A stretch of DNA of 64,000 nt from Flavobacterium sp. Leaf82. Lineage in GTDB: Bacteria > Bacteroidota > Bacteroidia > Flavobacteriales > Flavobacteriaceae. The notes below the pieces were generated by a model that saw only the letters and a program-made list of their open reading frames with translations, made no database searches and had not been told where the DNA came from. The position numbers were made by a program, and so were the translations under genes. The stretch lies in NCBI RefSeq assembly GCF_001422725.1, contig NZ_LMMA01000032.1, positions 779,186 through 843,185 on the forward strand. The letters run 5' to 3'. The first letter of the stretch is position 1, and each line of letters opens with the position of its first letter. Positions 8,259 through 16,853 of this stretch are shown here, piece by piece.

Positions 8259-8778
8259 AACGCTGTTTTTTTAAATTAATTTCTATTTCTATCAAGTTGA
8301 TATTTACAAATTTACTTTAGAAGGAGTTGGTTCTTATTACAGAAAAATAATTTATAGTTGCATAATTAGTAGGTAGCTTTAATTAGTTTTTAAAAATCTT
8401 TTTCTGTCCTAATAATAGTAGTCTTATTAGGGATTTATCCTAAATATTCAGGAACATGAATTATAGTTTTCTTTATGAAATTTACCTTTCGTCGTATTAA
8501 TTTGCACTTAGTCGATTTATTTTTCTTTTTTAATTTATATTAATACGTATATTCGCAACTTTTATTTTAAATGTTGCATTTACATTTAAAGTATTATAGT
8601 TTGTTTTAAACCAGATTTTAAGAAAGTTTAAAAGAATAATTAAAAGTCGTTTTTATGAGGATTGTATTTGCAATTAGTTTGCAATTAGTTTGCAATTTGG
8701 GAGTGATGTTATAAGTGTCTTTTGATTAAGTGAAAGAAGATTTTTGATAAGTAATTAAACCCCCAAATAAATTAATAT
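8259..8778. other. Divergent regulatory region with repeats
   Basis: These 520 bp lie between the acidic protein gene and the T9SS-exported protein gene. They hold an inverted repeat CCTAATAA-N8-TTATTAGG (8408-8431) and three tandem copies of an 11-mer (8667-8699). No gene was seen. Confidence 0.6.
8667..8699 (+). repeat. Three tandem 11-bp repeats (TTTGCAATTAG)
   Basis: TTTGCAATTAG occurs at 8667-8677 and 8678-8688, and TTTGCAATTTG at 8689-8699. The 11-bp period puts the copies on one face of the helix, as expected for a cooperative operator. They lie 80-112 bp upstream of the ATG at 8779. Confidence 0.75.
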
Positions 8779-11013
8779 ATGAAAAAACTTTTATTACAAG
8801 TCGTCCTTTTTCTTTGCAGTTATTTTGCAATGGGACAAAAAACGCTGTTCACACCTACAGAATGGAGTAACCCTAACAATGAATTTTATAACAATGTCTC
8901 GAATACCAGAAAATACGAGTCTACGAATTTTGTCGTCTATTGGGGCGATAAAGTAGGTACCAATCCTGCGGCATATGCTGATGCGGCATTGCGTTTTACG
9001 CCAAAATCTGTTGCAGATACTCTTGAGCACAGTTTTAAGAGGTATATAACCGATTTAAAATTTATCAATAATGCGCCAACAACAAATTTTGGCAAGTACA
9101 AAATCATCATCATGATGATGAATACCTGGAACTCTACAGATCCGCGTTTAGAGGCATTTGCGCAGGCGAGTTCTTTTAGTAATACTATTGGCGCTATGTT
9201 CGTGCATCCTGAAGCAACCAGAGATGGCGGTGCATTATCGCATGAGTTTGCTCACACGCTGCAAATGATGATGGGTATTCAGGAAAATCCGGGTAACGGA
9301 ACTGCTTTTGCCGGTTATGACTGGGCAAGTCCGTTTTATGAAGGGCATGCTAATTTTATGCGTGCTCAGGCGTATGCGAAATGGGCAGAAATCGACGGAA
9401 CGTTAACCAGATGGATACAAACCCGACATTTTATGTGGTCGTCTAATCGTCATCATTACACTAATTTTCATTTGATGTATTATGTGCAGGAAAAAGAAGG
9501 TTTTGATTTTACAAGAAGAATGTGGGCAGAATCTAAAAATCAGGAACATCCTCTTGAAACCATAAAAAGACTTAAAGGATTTTCTCAGGAACAGCTTAAC
9601 GATTATCTCTGGGGATATGCCCAAAGACAACCAGCATTTGATTATCCTATTCAATGGAATTCCCAAATAAACGCAACTAGTAATTTTGGAAAAACAATAC
9701 GAAATACACATACACTTATAAAAAACAATATGCCTCGATATACCAGCAGGCAATATACATTATTAACAAAGGTAGAAGGTACAACAGATCAGTATTATAC
9801 CAATAATGACTGGGCACCTCAGGATTACGGTATGAATATAATTCCGTTATACCCAACTTGTACCGGAACTCAGAAAAAAGTAAGTGTAAAATTTAAAGGT
9901 CACACAGAGGTTAACCCAACGCAGGCTGGATGGCGTTACGGATTTGTGACTACAAAAGCAGATGGAACTGTATCTCGTTACAGTCCAATGTATAACACAG
10001 ATGGAGAAGCATCGTTTGAACTGAATTCAACTACTGAAGCAGGAATTTTTCTAGTCGTATTTTCGGCTCCAAAAGTGCATGTAAACTACAATATGGATGT
10101 TGGTTATCCAAAACAAAGAAGATATCCTTATGAACTAAAAATTGCAAATGCAACTCCTGAAGGTTTTCAACCGGCGGCTGACTTTAGAAAATTCCTTAAA
10201 ACAAATGGACGTATTCATAGCAATGGCGGAGGATGGATATCGAATACTGCAAGTGTTGCAGCCTCTGTTTATGTTGGACCGTATGCAATTGTAAGACGTG
10301 GTACAATCTCAGGAAATGCGCGTATAGATGGATACGCAATGGTTGACGGAGGTACAATTTCAGGAAATGCAATTGTAAGGGATAATGCGTGTGTCTATAA
10401 TGCTACTTTATCAAGTAATGCTATTGTAGAAGGAAATGCCTGGATGGAAGGTGGATCAGTAGCAAACACAGCAAATATAAAAGGAAATGCGATGTTGTTT
10501 GCCGGAAATTTTGGCGGATCTGTTGTTGTAGGCGGTGATGCAGAAATAGGAAGCTGTTCTACTGCTGGTGTTTATCTTCAGTTTCCTTACTGGAGAAACG
10601 GACGTGCAGAATGTGACGGCAAAGGCGCGAGCGATGTTTCTAATATAGATATAAATCCTGCTTTTACAAATTTTTCAGCCGCAACAATGGCTTTTAGTAC
10701 GACACCTACTTGTACGGCAGCCGCAACATTAAGTGCCACAAATTCAATTCTGGATGAGCAAGTTGATTTAAGTGTTTATCCAAACCCAACATCAGGAAAC
10801 ATAAATATTTCGTTTATGCAAACTGAGCTTCAAAAGGTTACGATTTCATTATTTGACATAAACGGACGTAAGTTAAACGTTATTACAAACCAGACTTATG
10901 AAGTGGGCAGAATTGATATTCCGTACAATTGCAGTCAATTGGTAAAAGGAGTTTATTTGTTGCGCATTCAAACAGGAAATACGGTTGTAAATAAAACATT
11001 TATCAAGCAATAA
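8779..11013 (+). CDS. T9SS-exported DUF6055-like zincin with beta-helix region
   Basis: This 744-residue protein starts with a signal peptide (MKKLLLQVVLFLCSYFAMGQ). The first part (about 30-280) resembles DUF6055 and holds HEFAH at about residues 155-159, an HExxH zinc-protease motif, with FYEGHANFM about 36 residues later as a possible third ligand. Residues about 490-605 form imperfect short repeats (SGNARIDGYAMVDGG, SGNAIVRDNACVY) like a left-handed beta helix. The last 75 residues are a type A T9SS sorting domain (VYPNPTSGNINISF ... GVYLLRIQTGN ... KTFIKQ). It is therefore predicted to be secreted or surface attached. Whether it is an active protease, and on what, is not known. Confidence 0.88.
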   Translation: MKKLLLQVVLFLCSYFAMGQKTLFTPTEWSNPNNEFYNNVSNTRKYESTNFVVYWGDKVGTNPAAYADAALRFTPKSVADTLEHSFKRYITDLKFINNAPTTNFGKYKIIIMMMNTWNSTDPRLEAFAQASSFSNTIGAMFVHPEATRDGGALSHEFAHTLQMMMGIQENPGNGTAFAGYDWASPFYEGHANFMRAQAYAKWAEIDGTLTRWIQTRHFMWSSNRHHYTNFHLMYYVQEKEGFDFTRRMWAESKNQEHPLETIKRLKGFSQEQLNDYLWGYAQRQPAFDYPIQWNSQINATSNFGKTIRNTHTLIKNNMPRYTSRQYTLLTKVEGTTDQYYTNNDWAPQDYGMNIIPLYPTCTGTQKKVSVKFKGHTEVNPTQAGWRYGFVTTKADGTVSRYSPMYNTDGEASFELNSTTEAGIFLVVFSAPKVHVNYNMDVGYPKQRRYPYELKIANATPEGFQPAADFRKFLKTNGRIHSNGGGWISNTASVAASVYVGPYAIVRRGTISGNARIDGYAMVDGGTISGNAIVRDNACVYNATLSSNAIVEGNAWMEGGSVANTANIKGNAMLFAGNFGGSVVVGGDAEIGSCSTAGVYLQFPYWRNGRAECDGKGASDVSNIDINPAFTNFSAATMAFSTTPTCTAAATLSATNSILDEQVDLSVYPNPTSGNINISFMQTELQKVTISLFDINGRKLNVITNQTYEVGRIDIPYNCSQLVKGVYLLRIQTGNTVVNKTFIKQ

Positions 11014-11035
11014 CGAGTTAGTATTTTAAGAAATC

Positions 11036-11063
11036 AGCCCTTTCAATTTTATTTGAAAGGGCT
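11036..11063 (+). terminator. Intrinsic terminator
   Basis: The stem AGCCCTTTCAA / TTGAAAGGGCT with a 6-nt loop is followed by a run of T. It ends the T9SS-exported protein transcript. Confidence 0.9.
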
Positions 11064-11302
11064 TTTTTTTTCGACTTTTTAATTTGAAAATATTCCACGT
11101 AAATTGAGTTCATTTTTACTTTAAGAAAAATTTAGGATTCTTTTTTTTAATTCGAAAGATTGGTGTTTAATATAATTTGTGTCTTGATATACAATAACTT
11201 AAATATTGTGACAGTTACGGGATTTTTATAGGTACATTCGATTTTTCTTATTTAGAGAGAATAAAACAACAATAATCAACGTTCTTAAACAAAACTATAT
11301 TT

Positions 11303-12331
11303 ATGGGCTTATTTGATTTTATGATAGTGGAGATAGCTATGGATTTGGGAACTGCGAATACCTTAATAATTTATGACGGAAAAATTGTAGTAGACAGTCC
11401 ATCGATTGTAGCCAGAGATATTAGAAACGGAAAAATTATTGCCGTTGGTAAAGAGGCAAGTTTAATGCAAGGTAAAACACACGAGAATATTAAAACCATC
11501 CGACCACTTAAAGACGGGGTTATTGCAGATTTTGATGCCTCAGAAAAAATGATCAGCTGGTTTATAAGAAACATACCTGAAATAAAGAAAAGCTTTTTTA
11601 CTCCTGCATTACGAATGGTTGTGTGTATCCCGAGTGGTATTACTGAGGTTGAAATGAGAGCTGTAAAAGAGTCTTGCGAACGTGTAAATGGTAAAGAAGT
11701 ATTTTTGATTCATGAACCTATGGCTGCCGCTATTGGGATTGGTCTGGATGTTATGCTGCCAAAAGGAAATATCATAGTAGATATTGGAGGAGGAACTACA
11801 GAAATTGCCGTTATTGCTCTTGGAGGAATAATTTGTGATAAATCTATAAAAATTGCCGGAGATGTTTTTACCAATGACATTTTGTTTTACATGCGTACAC
11901 AGCACAACTTGTATATTGGAGACGCTTCTGCAGAGATGATAAAAATTGAGGTTGGCGCTGCTACAGAAGAGCTGGAATATCCGCCGGAAGATATCATGGT
12001 TCGAGGAAGGGATTTGCTTACAGGTAAACCTAAAGAGGTAAGGATTACTTTTAGGGAAATTGCCAGAGCGCTCGATAAATCGATATTGCGAATTGAAGAT
12101 GCAATTATGGTAACGCTTTCTATGACGCCGCCGGAACTTGCCGCAGATATTTATAATACAGGATTGTATCTTGCCGGAGGAGGAGCGATGTTGCGTGGTC
12201 TTGATAAAAGGATTTCACAAAAAACAGATTTACCCGTTTATATTGCCGAAGATCCTTTGAGAGCTGTGGTTAGAGGTACCGGTATTGTCTTAAAAGATAT
12301 ACCCAGATACAAAAGTGTTTTGGTAAAATAG
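11303..12331 (+). CDS. mreB: MreB-type actin homologue, isolated copy
   Basis: This 342-residue protein spans the whole MreB fold. Phosphate 1 is MDLGTANTLI (about 13-22), phosphate 2 VDIGGGTTEIAVI (about 156-168), the adenosine motif YLAGGGAMLRG (about 290-300). IKTIRPLKDGVIADF and HEPMAAAIGIGLDV are classic MreB segments. MreB filaments guide sidewall peptidoglycan synthesis at the inner membrane. The usual neighbours mreC, mreD, a class B PBP and rodA are absent; the gene is alone between two terminators and convergent with a lytic transglycosylase gene. It may be a second mreB, with the canonical copy elsewhere. Confidence 0.92.
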   Translation: MGLFDFMIVEIAMDLGTANTLIIYDGKIVVDSPSIVARDIRNGKIIAVGKEASLMQGKTHENIKTIRPLKDGVIADFDASEKMISWFIRNIPEIKKSFFTPALRMVVCIPSGITEVEMRAVKESCERVNGKEVFLIHEPMAAAIGIGLDVMLPKGNIIVDIGGGTTEIAVIALGGIICDKSIKIAGDVFTNDILFYMRTQHNLYIGDASAEMIKIEVGAATEELEYPPEDIMVRGRDLLTGKPKEVRITFREIARALDKSILRIEDAIMVTLSMTPPELAADIYNTGLYLAGGGAMLRGLDKRISQKTDLPVYIAEDPLRAVVRGTGIVLKDIPRYKSVLVK

Positions 12332-12360
12332 AATAACTATTAAATTCTGGAAAATAATAA

Positions 12361-12398
12361 AACCCGACAGTATATTCCAAGTGTTGGACTGTCGGGTT
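12361..12398. terminator. Bidirectional terminator between mreB and the lytic transglycosylase
   Basis: The perfect 11-bp stem AACCCGACAGT / ACTGTCGGGTT is preceded by A-rich and followed by T-rich sequence. It serves the convergent genes on both sides. Confidence 0.85.
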
Positions 12399-12487
12399 AT
12401 TTATGGAACTTGCTATAATCAGATTGTTTAAATTCAGGCAAACTTTTGGGGAAAAACTTGCGATGAAAGAAATCTGAATTATGGTTC

Positions 12488-13822
12488 CTATTTCGTTACT
12501 TTTAAGTTTTTTCCTAATGCAAGCATATCTCCGTTTATCTTGTTCCACTTTTTTAAGTCAGAAACAGAAACAGCATATTTTCTTGCAATACTGCCCAAAG
12601 TATCTCCTTTTTTTATGGTATAATACGTTGTTTTATCAATCGTTTTGGTGTTTTTAGAACCTGTATTTACAGCGGCAATTGCCATTGAAGTATATAAAGG
12701 TTTCTCACGCAAACCAGATTGATGAGCTGCATATGCATAGATTTTATCTTCGTTTGAAGTAAAAACAGCAATTTTATCCTGAGGCAATCTTAAATAATGG
12801 TTTTGATTGTCATAAACCGGAATTACGTTTAGTTTATAAGAAGGGTTTAGCAATTCTAATTGCGCTATTGGAATGTCGATTAAATCAGAAATTTGTTTAA
12901 AACTCATTTTCTTTTTAATCATGATTGTATCTGTGGCAAAATGTTTTACCAGCGCTTTTTCCGGCTTAATCCCATGTTCTGCATGGTATTCATAAAGATA
13001 CATTGTAGCCAGAAAAGCAGGAATATAACCTTGTGTTTCTTTGGGAAGTTGTTTTCTGATGTTCCAGTAATTTCTTTGTCCGCCGGAACGGTTAATTGCT
13101 TTAGAAACATTTCCGGGTCCTGAATTATAAGCTGCTAAAACTAAATCCCAGTCACCAAAAGCTTTATACATACTCGTCATATATTTTGCGGCAGCCTCAG
13201 TCGATTTTAAGGGATCATGTCGTTCATCTACATAAGAATCGATTTTTAGTTTGTATTGTTTTCCGGTATGATACATAAACTGCCAAAGTCCGGTTGCGCC
13301 CATTTTTGAAACTGCTTTTGGATTTAAAGCTGACTCAACTACGGCTAAATACTTAATCTCTAACGGAATATTTTCTTTAGTCAATGCTTCTTCAAACAAA
13401 GGAAAATAATATTCAGAAATAGCCATTAAACGTCCAAAGGATTTTTTTCTGTATTTAAGAAACGACTTTATAACATTTTCAAGCTGTTCGTTGTATTCAA
13501 TATTAAAAGGAGATTTAGAATTCATTTCGGCTAATCTCGCTTTCAGTAATTCAGTAGGCAATTCCAGATCTACTTTTTGGTCTGTAATGTTTTCAATATC
13601 AGTAGAAAAAGCATTAAAATTATCCAGACTGGTTAATTCTTTCATCCATAAACTGTCAACACGTGCAGTCATTTTATTTTTGACAAATGTCTTTTTTATA
13701 GAATCCAGGTAAAAAGTATTATTGTCTTTTACTTTAGCTACTTTGTTTTGAGCAACTGCCTGCGTAAAAAAGGGAATTAAAAATAAGATATAAAAGTAGA
13801 GTGTGATATTTTTAGTTTTCAT
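12488..13822 (-). CDS. Membrane-bound-type lytic transglycosylase with LysM (MltD-like)
   Basis: This 444-residue protein has a signal peptide (KNITLYFYILFLIPFFTQAVAQ). The SLT domain is centred on AVVESALNPKAVSKMGATGLWQFM (E is the catalytic acid in this family), AAKYMTSMYKAFGDWDLVLAAYNSGPG, then GYIPAFLATMYLYEY. One LysM domain ends the protein (YYTIKKGDTLGSIARKYAVSVSDLKKWNKI, seen across about 395-440). It should cleave the MurNAc-GlcNAc bond to 1,6-anhydro products in the periplasm. The convergent mreB gene is another wall-related gene, but the two are not co-transcribed. Confidence 0.93.
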   Translation of the reverse strand: MKTKNITLYFYILFLIPFFTQAVAQNKVAKVKDNNTFYLDSIKKTFVKNKMTARVDSLWMKELTSLDNFNAFSTDIENITDQKVDLELPTELLKARLAEMNSKSPFNIEYNEQLENVIKSFLKYRKKSFGRLMAISEYYFPLFEEALTKENIPLEIKYLAVVESALNPKAVSKMGATGLWQFMYHTGKQYKLKIDSYVDERHDPLKSTEAAAKYMTSMYKAFGDWDLVLAAYNSGPGNVSKAINRSGGQRNYWNIRKQLPKETQGYIPAFLATMYLYEYHAEHGIKPEKALVKHFATDTIMIKKKMSFKQISDLIDIPIAQLELLNPSYKLNVIPVYDNQNHYLRLPQDKIAVFTSNEDKIYAYAAHQSGLREKPLYTSMAIAAVNTGSKNTKTIDKTTYYTIKKGDTLGSIARKYAVSVSDLKKWNKINGDMLALGKNLKVTK

Positions 13823-14232
13823 ATTTCAATAGTTAATGTGTTGTTTTATAGCTTATTACTTGCGTAAATAGCTCTTTATTAGAACGATGCAAAAGTACCA
13901 TTCATTTGTCTCTACGGTAACCAGTAAAAGTTGTTATAGTGTCATAATCAGACTTTTATTACTCTGAGTTTCTTTGCTAAAACAAACAGTTATTTGGTTT
14001 TAAATAAAAATAGGAGGGATGCATCAAAATGATAAAATCGTATCATTTTGATAAAGCAGTCAAAAAATCACAAATAATGATTACCGTTTGTTAATCAGTT
14101 ATATAGAAGGTTTGTAACTTAAAATTTCACGGGGATATTAGCATTGGTATGTAATTTGGCAATAGTCTTATGTGTTTCCAAACAGTAGTTATTTGGTATT
14201 ATTAATAAAACCGGAAATGCGACACCTTAAAT
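13823..14232. other. Divergent intergenic region with one large inverted repeat
   Basis: These 410 bp lie between the lytic transglycosylase and acetyltransferase genes. Apart from the 12-bp inverted repeat at 14023-14052 I see no gene or clear promoter. Confidence 0.5.
14023..14052. repeat. Perfect inverted repeat ATCAAAATGATA-N6-TATCATTTTGAT
   Basis: Two 12-bp arms flank a 6-nt centre (AAATCG). There is no T run after it, so it is more likely an operator than a terminator. It sits between divergent genes, about 180 bp from the one at 14233. Confidence 0.7.
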
Positions 14233-14877
14233 ATGAAAACCCAGCAACTTACAAAAGATTTTTCTTTACCTGATTCCATCTTAGAAAAAGCAATATTAAT
14301 CGAAAATCCTATATCTGAGCAATTACCTGATTTTAAGATTGAAATTACCAATTCAAGCCATATTTTTTGGCTAAAAGAAATTTGCGAAACTACGTTATCA
14401 TCGGCTTTAGCGAGAGGAACTGGTATTTCTGGACGATCTGCTGAATTACTGGAAAAAAAAATGAAAAATGGAGATGCAATTATTGCTTTTTCGTCAGACG
14501 GAAAATGGGCAGGGTTTTCTTTTATCTCGTCTTGGGATAATGGACAATTTGTTTCTAATTCCGGATTGATTGTAGCGCCGCAATTCAGACATACCGGTCT
14601 TGCAAAAAATATTAAGAGAAAAATTTTTGAATTAAGCCGTCAAAAATATCCGGAAGCAAGCATATTTAGTTTAACAACTGGTCTTGCAGTAATGAAAATG
14701 AATCACGAACTTGGTTTTGAACCCGTCACATATTCTGAGTTGACCACAGACGAACTTTTCTGGGACAACTGCAAATCGTGCGTCAATTGCCCGATATTAA
14801 TCAGTAAGGAAAGAAAAAACTGTTTGTGTACAGCAATGCTTTATAAGCCTAAAAAGAAGAGTTTAGATATTTTGTAA
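14233..14877 (+). CDS. GNAT acetyltransferase of the Bacteroidota arginine-cluster type, with cysteine-rich tail
   Basis: This 214-residue protein has a GNAT core: NSGLIVAPQFRHTGLAKNIKRKIFEL at about 117-142 contains the acetyl-CoA-binding RxxGLA loop, and FSLTTGLAVMKMNHELGFEPV follows. The pattern resembles the acetyltransferase found in Flavobacterium arginine clusters, thought to acylate glutamate or a related compound. Here it stands alone with no arg gene nearby. The C-terminus carries a CxxCxxC segment (NCKSCVNCP) and a later CLC, which could bind metal. The substrate is inferred only from resemblance. Confidence 0.75.
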   Translation: MKTQQLTKDFSLPDSILEKAILIENPISEQLPDFKIEITNSSHIFWLKEICETTLSSALARGTGISGRSAELLEKKMKNGDAIIAFSSDGKWAGFSFISSWDNGQFVSNSGLIVAPQFRHTGLAKNIKRKIFELSRQKYPEASIFSLTTGLAVMKMNHELGFEPVTYSELTTDELFWDNCKSCVNCPILISKERKNCLCTAMLYKPKKKSLDIL

Positions 14878-14901
14878 ATACATATTTAATAAAAAATAAA
14901 A

Positions 14902-14926
14902 AATCCCATTTGTTGTAAATGGGATT
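14902..14926 (-). terminator. Terminator of the lipoprotein gene
   Basis: The stem AATCCCATTT / AAATGGGATT has an A-rich tract on its left, which reads as a U run on the minus strand. It lies 23 bp past the stop of the gene at 14950. Confidence 0.85.
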
Positions 14927-14949
14927 CGATTCTATAAAGGCTAAAAAAT

Positions 14950-15735
14950 TTATCTTTTGGATTGTTTAATAATTTCTTGCAATGACAGCCATTTTTCGTC
15001 TTTAATGCCCATTTTTCCGCTTTCTTGTGTATGATGTCCGGTGAAAAATAATACCGGCATTTGTTTCTGAAATTCAGGATCAGATTCTTCGTTTCCATCT
15101 CTAATTATTTGATGGTTTAAGGAACAAAACAATTCAATATTGCTTCCGTTTTTTCGTGCTATTATATTTTGAATGTCCCACGGATAACCCCAATATTTTT
15201 TTTGATTTTCGATTAGTACAGGATTAATATACAGTAAGATGCTGTCTTTTCCTGAAACTAAATTTTGATCCATAATTGTGTAATCCGCTCCATCTTCGTC
15301 ACCATTTGCAACAAACATTTCAGGTTCTGGATCATGATCTAAATTTATAAACCAGCGATAAGAAAAACCATCTCCATAGTATTTTACCTTTTTTATTGTT
15401 TTGTATTCAGATGAAATCCAGTATTCGTTTCCAATTCCTAAAGTATCAATTGTGGTTTTGCAAATATAGTCAGGAACTTTATCGCCTGTAAAGTCGACAC
15501 TTTCGACACTTTCAATTTTTTCTGTAATGTATTTTCTAAGTTCATTTGTGGCAGCTGTCTTTTTTGACTTTATAAAATAAACAGCAGTTTTTGATGAATC
15601 TGCGACTTTAGAAACTGTATTTTTTGCTTCTTGATTGGTGTTTTTTGGCTTTGTAGAATTGGTTTCTTGTTTTGGACTGTCTTTGCAGGAAACCAAAAGT
15701 GCCGTTAAAATTAATAGTAAAAATTTCTGTTTCAT
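14950..15735 (-). CDS. Predicted lipoprotein, function unknown
   Basis: This 261-residue protein begins MKQKFLLLILTALLVSCKDSP, a lipoprotein signal with Cys at residue 17. After a K/T/S-rich linker of about 55 residues comes a globular part with acidic loops (DFTGDKVPDYIC, NLDHDPEPEMFVANGDEDGADY) that resemble the calcium-binding loops of FG-GAP/VCBS repeats. The remainder gives no recognised family. It should be anchored to the inner or outer membrane facing the periplasm. It is monocistronic with its own terminator. Confidence 0.75.
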   Translation of the reverse strand: MKQKFLLLILTALLVSCKDSPKQETNSTKPKNTNQEAKNTVSKVADSSKTAVYFIKSKKTAATNELRKYITEKIESVESVDFTGDKVPDYICKTTIDTLGIGNEYWISSEYKTIKKVKYYGDGFSYRWFINLDHDPEPEMFVANGDEDGADYTIMDQNLVSGKDSILLYINPVLIENQKKYWGYPWDIQNIIARKNGSNIELFCSLNHQIIRDGNEESDPEFQKQMPVLFFTGHHTQESGKMGIKDEKWLSLQEIIKQSKR

Positions 15736-16064
15736 TTGAAGGTTTATAAAAATGTTTCCGGCTTTAACGGTCTCTTTTTGATGGGTTTTATATTTTTTTA
15801 GTGAATCAAAAATAACAAAAAAAGAATTAAGTTTTTGGGTAAAAAAAATCGAAAAATAAACTGTTTTAAAGTAAATGTTAAAGGAAAAAACATGATTTTT
15901 TCAGACAATACTTTTCAGGTTCGGTTATCTTTAAATAAAATTTCTGTTCTTTGCGTCTTAAATGTTTTATCAAAAAAAGGTAACTAAGTCTACGTTTTAA
16001 CGACCAATTTAAAATACAATATTATTAGGTAATTTAAGTTAAGACTAATCATCGTATTTACGTT
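15736..16064. other. Divergent intergenic region, nothing specific recognised
   Basis: These 329 AT-rich bp lie between the lipoprotein gene and the ECF sigma gene. They must hold promoters for both, but no clear -7/-33 pair, repeat or hairpin was found. Confidence 0.4.
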
Positions 16065-16586
16065 ATGGACAACAAGAAGTTTATTTTAAGTTTAAAAAAA
16101 GGTAATGAGGTTTCTTTCAAAGAAGCATATCTCAACTACTACGATAAACTGATAAACATTGCCAAACGATTTGATTTTACCGTTTTAACCCCACAAGATT
16201 TTGTTCAGGAAACTTTTTTGAGACTTTATAATAAAAGAGAATTGCTTAATGAAGAAGTGTTGTTTGATAAACAATTGTTTACCATATGCAAGAACATTAT
16301 TATCAATCACGTTAACCGCGAAAATAAAATAATTCAGCTTGATACCTTGCCGTTCGAAATGGAACAGGAAGATACTGAAACAGGAATTTTTGAAGAGAGA
16401 AAAGAAAAATTATATAATTTCATTAATCAACTTCCTGAACAGCAACAAAAAATATTTACTTTACATAAACTGGAAAACCTTAGCTATAAGGAGATTGCAG
16501 CAATTACAGATCTTTCTGAAAAAACTATTGCCAATCATATTTATCTCGCCAGTAAATTTATTCGAAAAAAAATCGAAGAGCATTAG
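16065..16586 (+). CDS. ECF-type RNA polymerase sigma factor
   Basis: This 173-residue protein has sigma-2 (NEVSFKEAYLNYYDKLINIAKRF, then LTPQDFVQETFLRLY, about 14-62) and sigma-4 (LPEQQQKIFTLHKLENLSYKEIAAITDLSEKTIANHIYLASKFI, about 125-168, read in pieces). There is no region 3, as usual for ECF factors. It is the first gene of an operon with a small protein, FecR, a TonB receptor and a DUF4249 lipoprotein. In the known cell-surface signalling model, ligand at the receptor relieves FecR control and frees this factor. Confidence 0.95.
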   Translation: MDNKKFILSLKKGNEVSFKEAYLNYYDKLINIAKRFDFTVLTPQDFVQETFLRLYNKRELLNEEVLFDKQLFTICKNIIINHVNRENKIIQLDTLPFEMEQEDTETGIFEERKEKLYNFINQLPEQQQKIFTLHKLENLSYKEIAAITDLSEKTIANHIYLASKFIRKKIEEH

Positions 16587-16632
16587 GAACTTTTAGTTTC
16601 TCGTTTGTTATAGATATAAACGGAAACATAAA

Positions 16633-16842
16633 ATGCATATTGAGTCTTATAAAACTGATGTTACTACAAAGGAGGATGCAAAATTTATTGTAGTACTTCT
16701 GCAGTTCATCATTTCTGATTGTATCATGAATTTTGATTTAGAGAATAACGATCGTGTTCTAAAAATCGAAACCAACAGGGATATTAAGGAAATGGTTTAT
16801 GGTGTTTTTAATAAACAGGGATTTTATTGTCAAAAACTTTAG
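16633..16842 (+). CDS. Small conserved-type protein between sigma and FecR genes
   Basis: This 69-residue protein starts at ATG 16633, 46 bp after the sigma gene, and ends 11 bp before the FecR ATG. It begins MHIESYKTDVTTKEDAKFIV and has a central SDCIMNFDLENNDRVLKIE. The predicted pattern is beta-alpha-beta-beta-alpha-beta, like small heavy-metal-associated (ferredoxin-like) domains but without their CxxC. I recall similar small proteins in Bacteroidota genomes. Its position inside the operon is unusual and suggests a modulating role, which is inference. Confidence 0.65.
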   Translation: MHIESYKTDVTTKEDAKFIVVLLQFIISDCIMNFDLENNDRVLKIETNRDIKEMVYGVFNKQGFYCQKL

Positions 16843-16853
16843 TATCAAAAGAT

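Noticed and set aside
16827..16853. TTG start for the FecR gene
   Set aside because: It overlaps the small protein gene, whereas ATG 16854 leaves an 11-bp gap and gives a normal FecR N-terminus.
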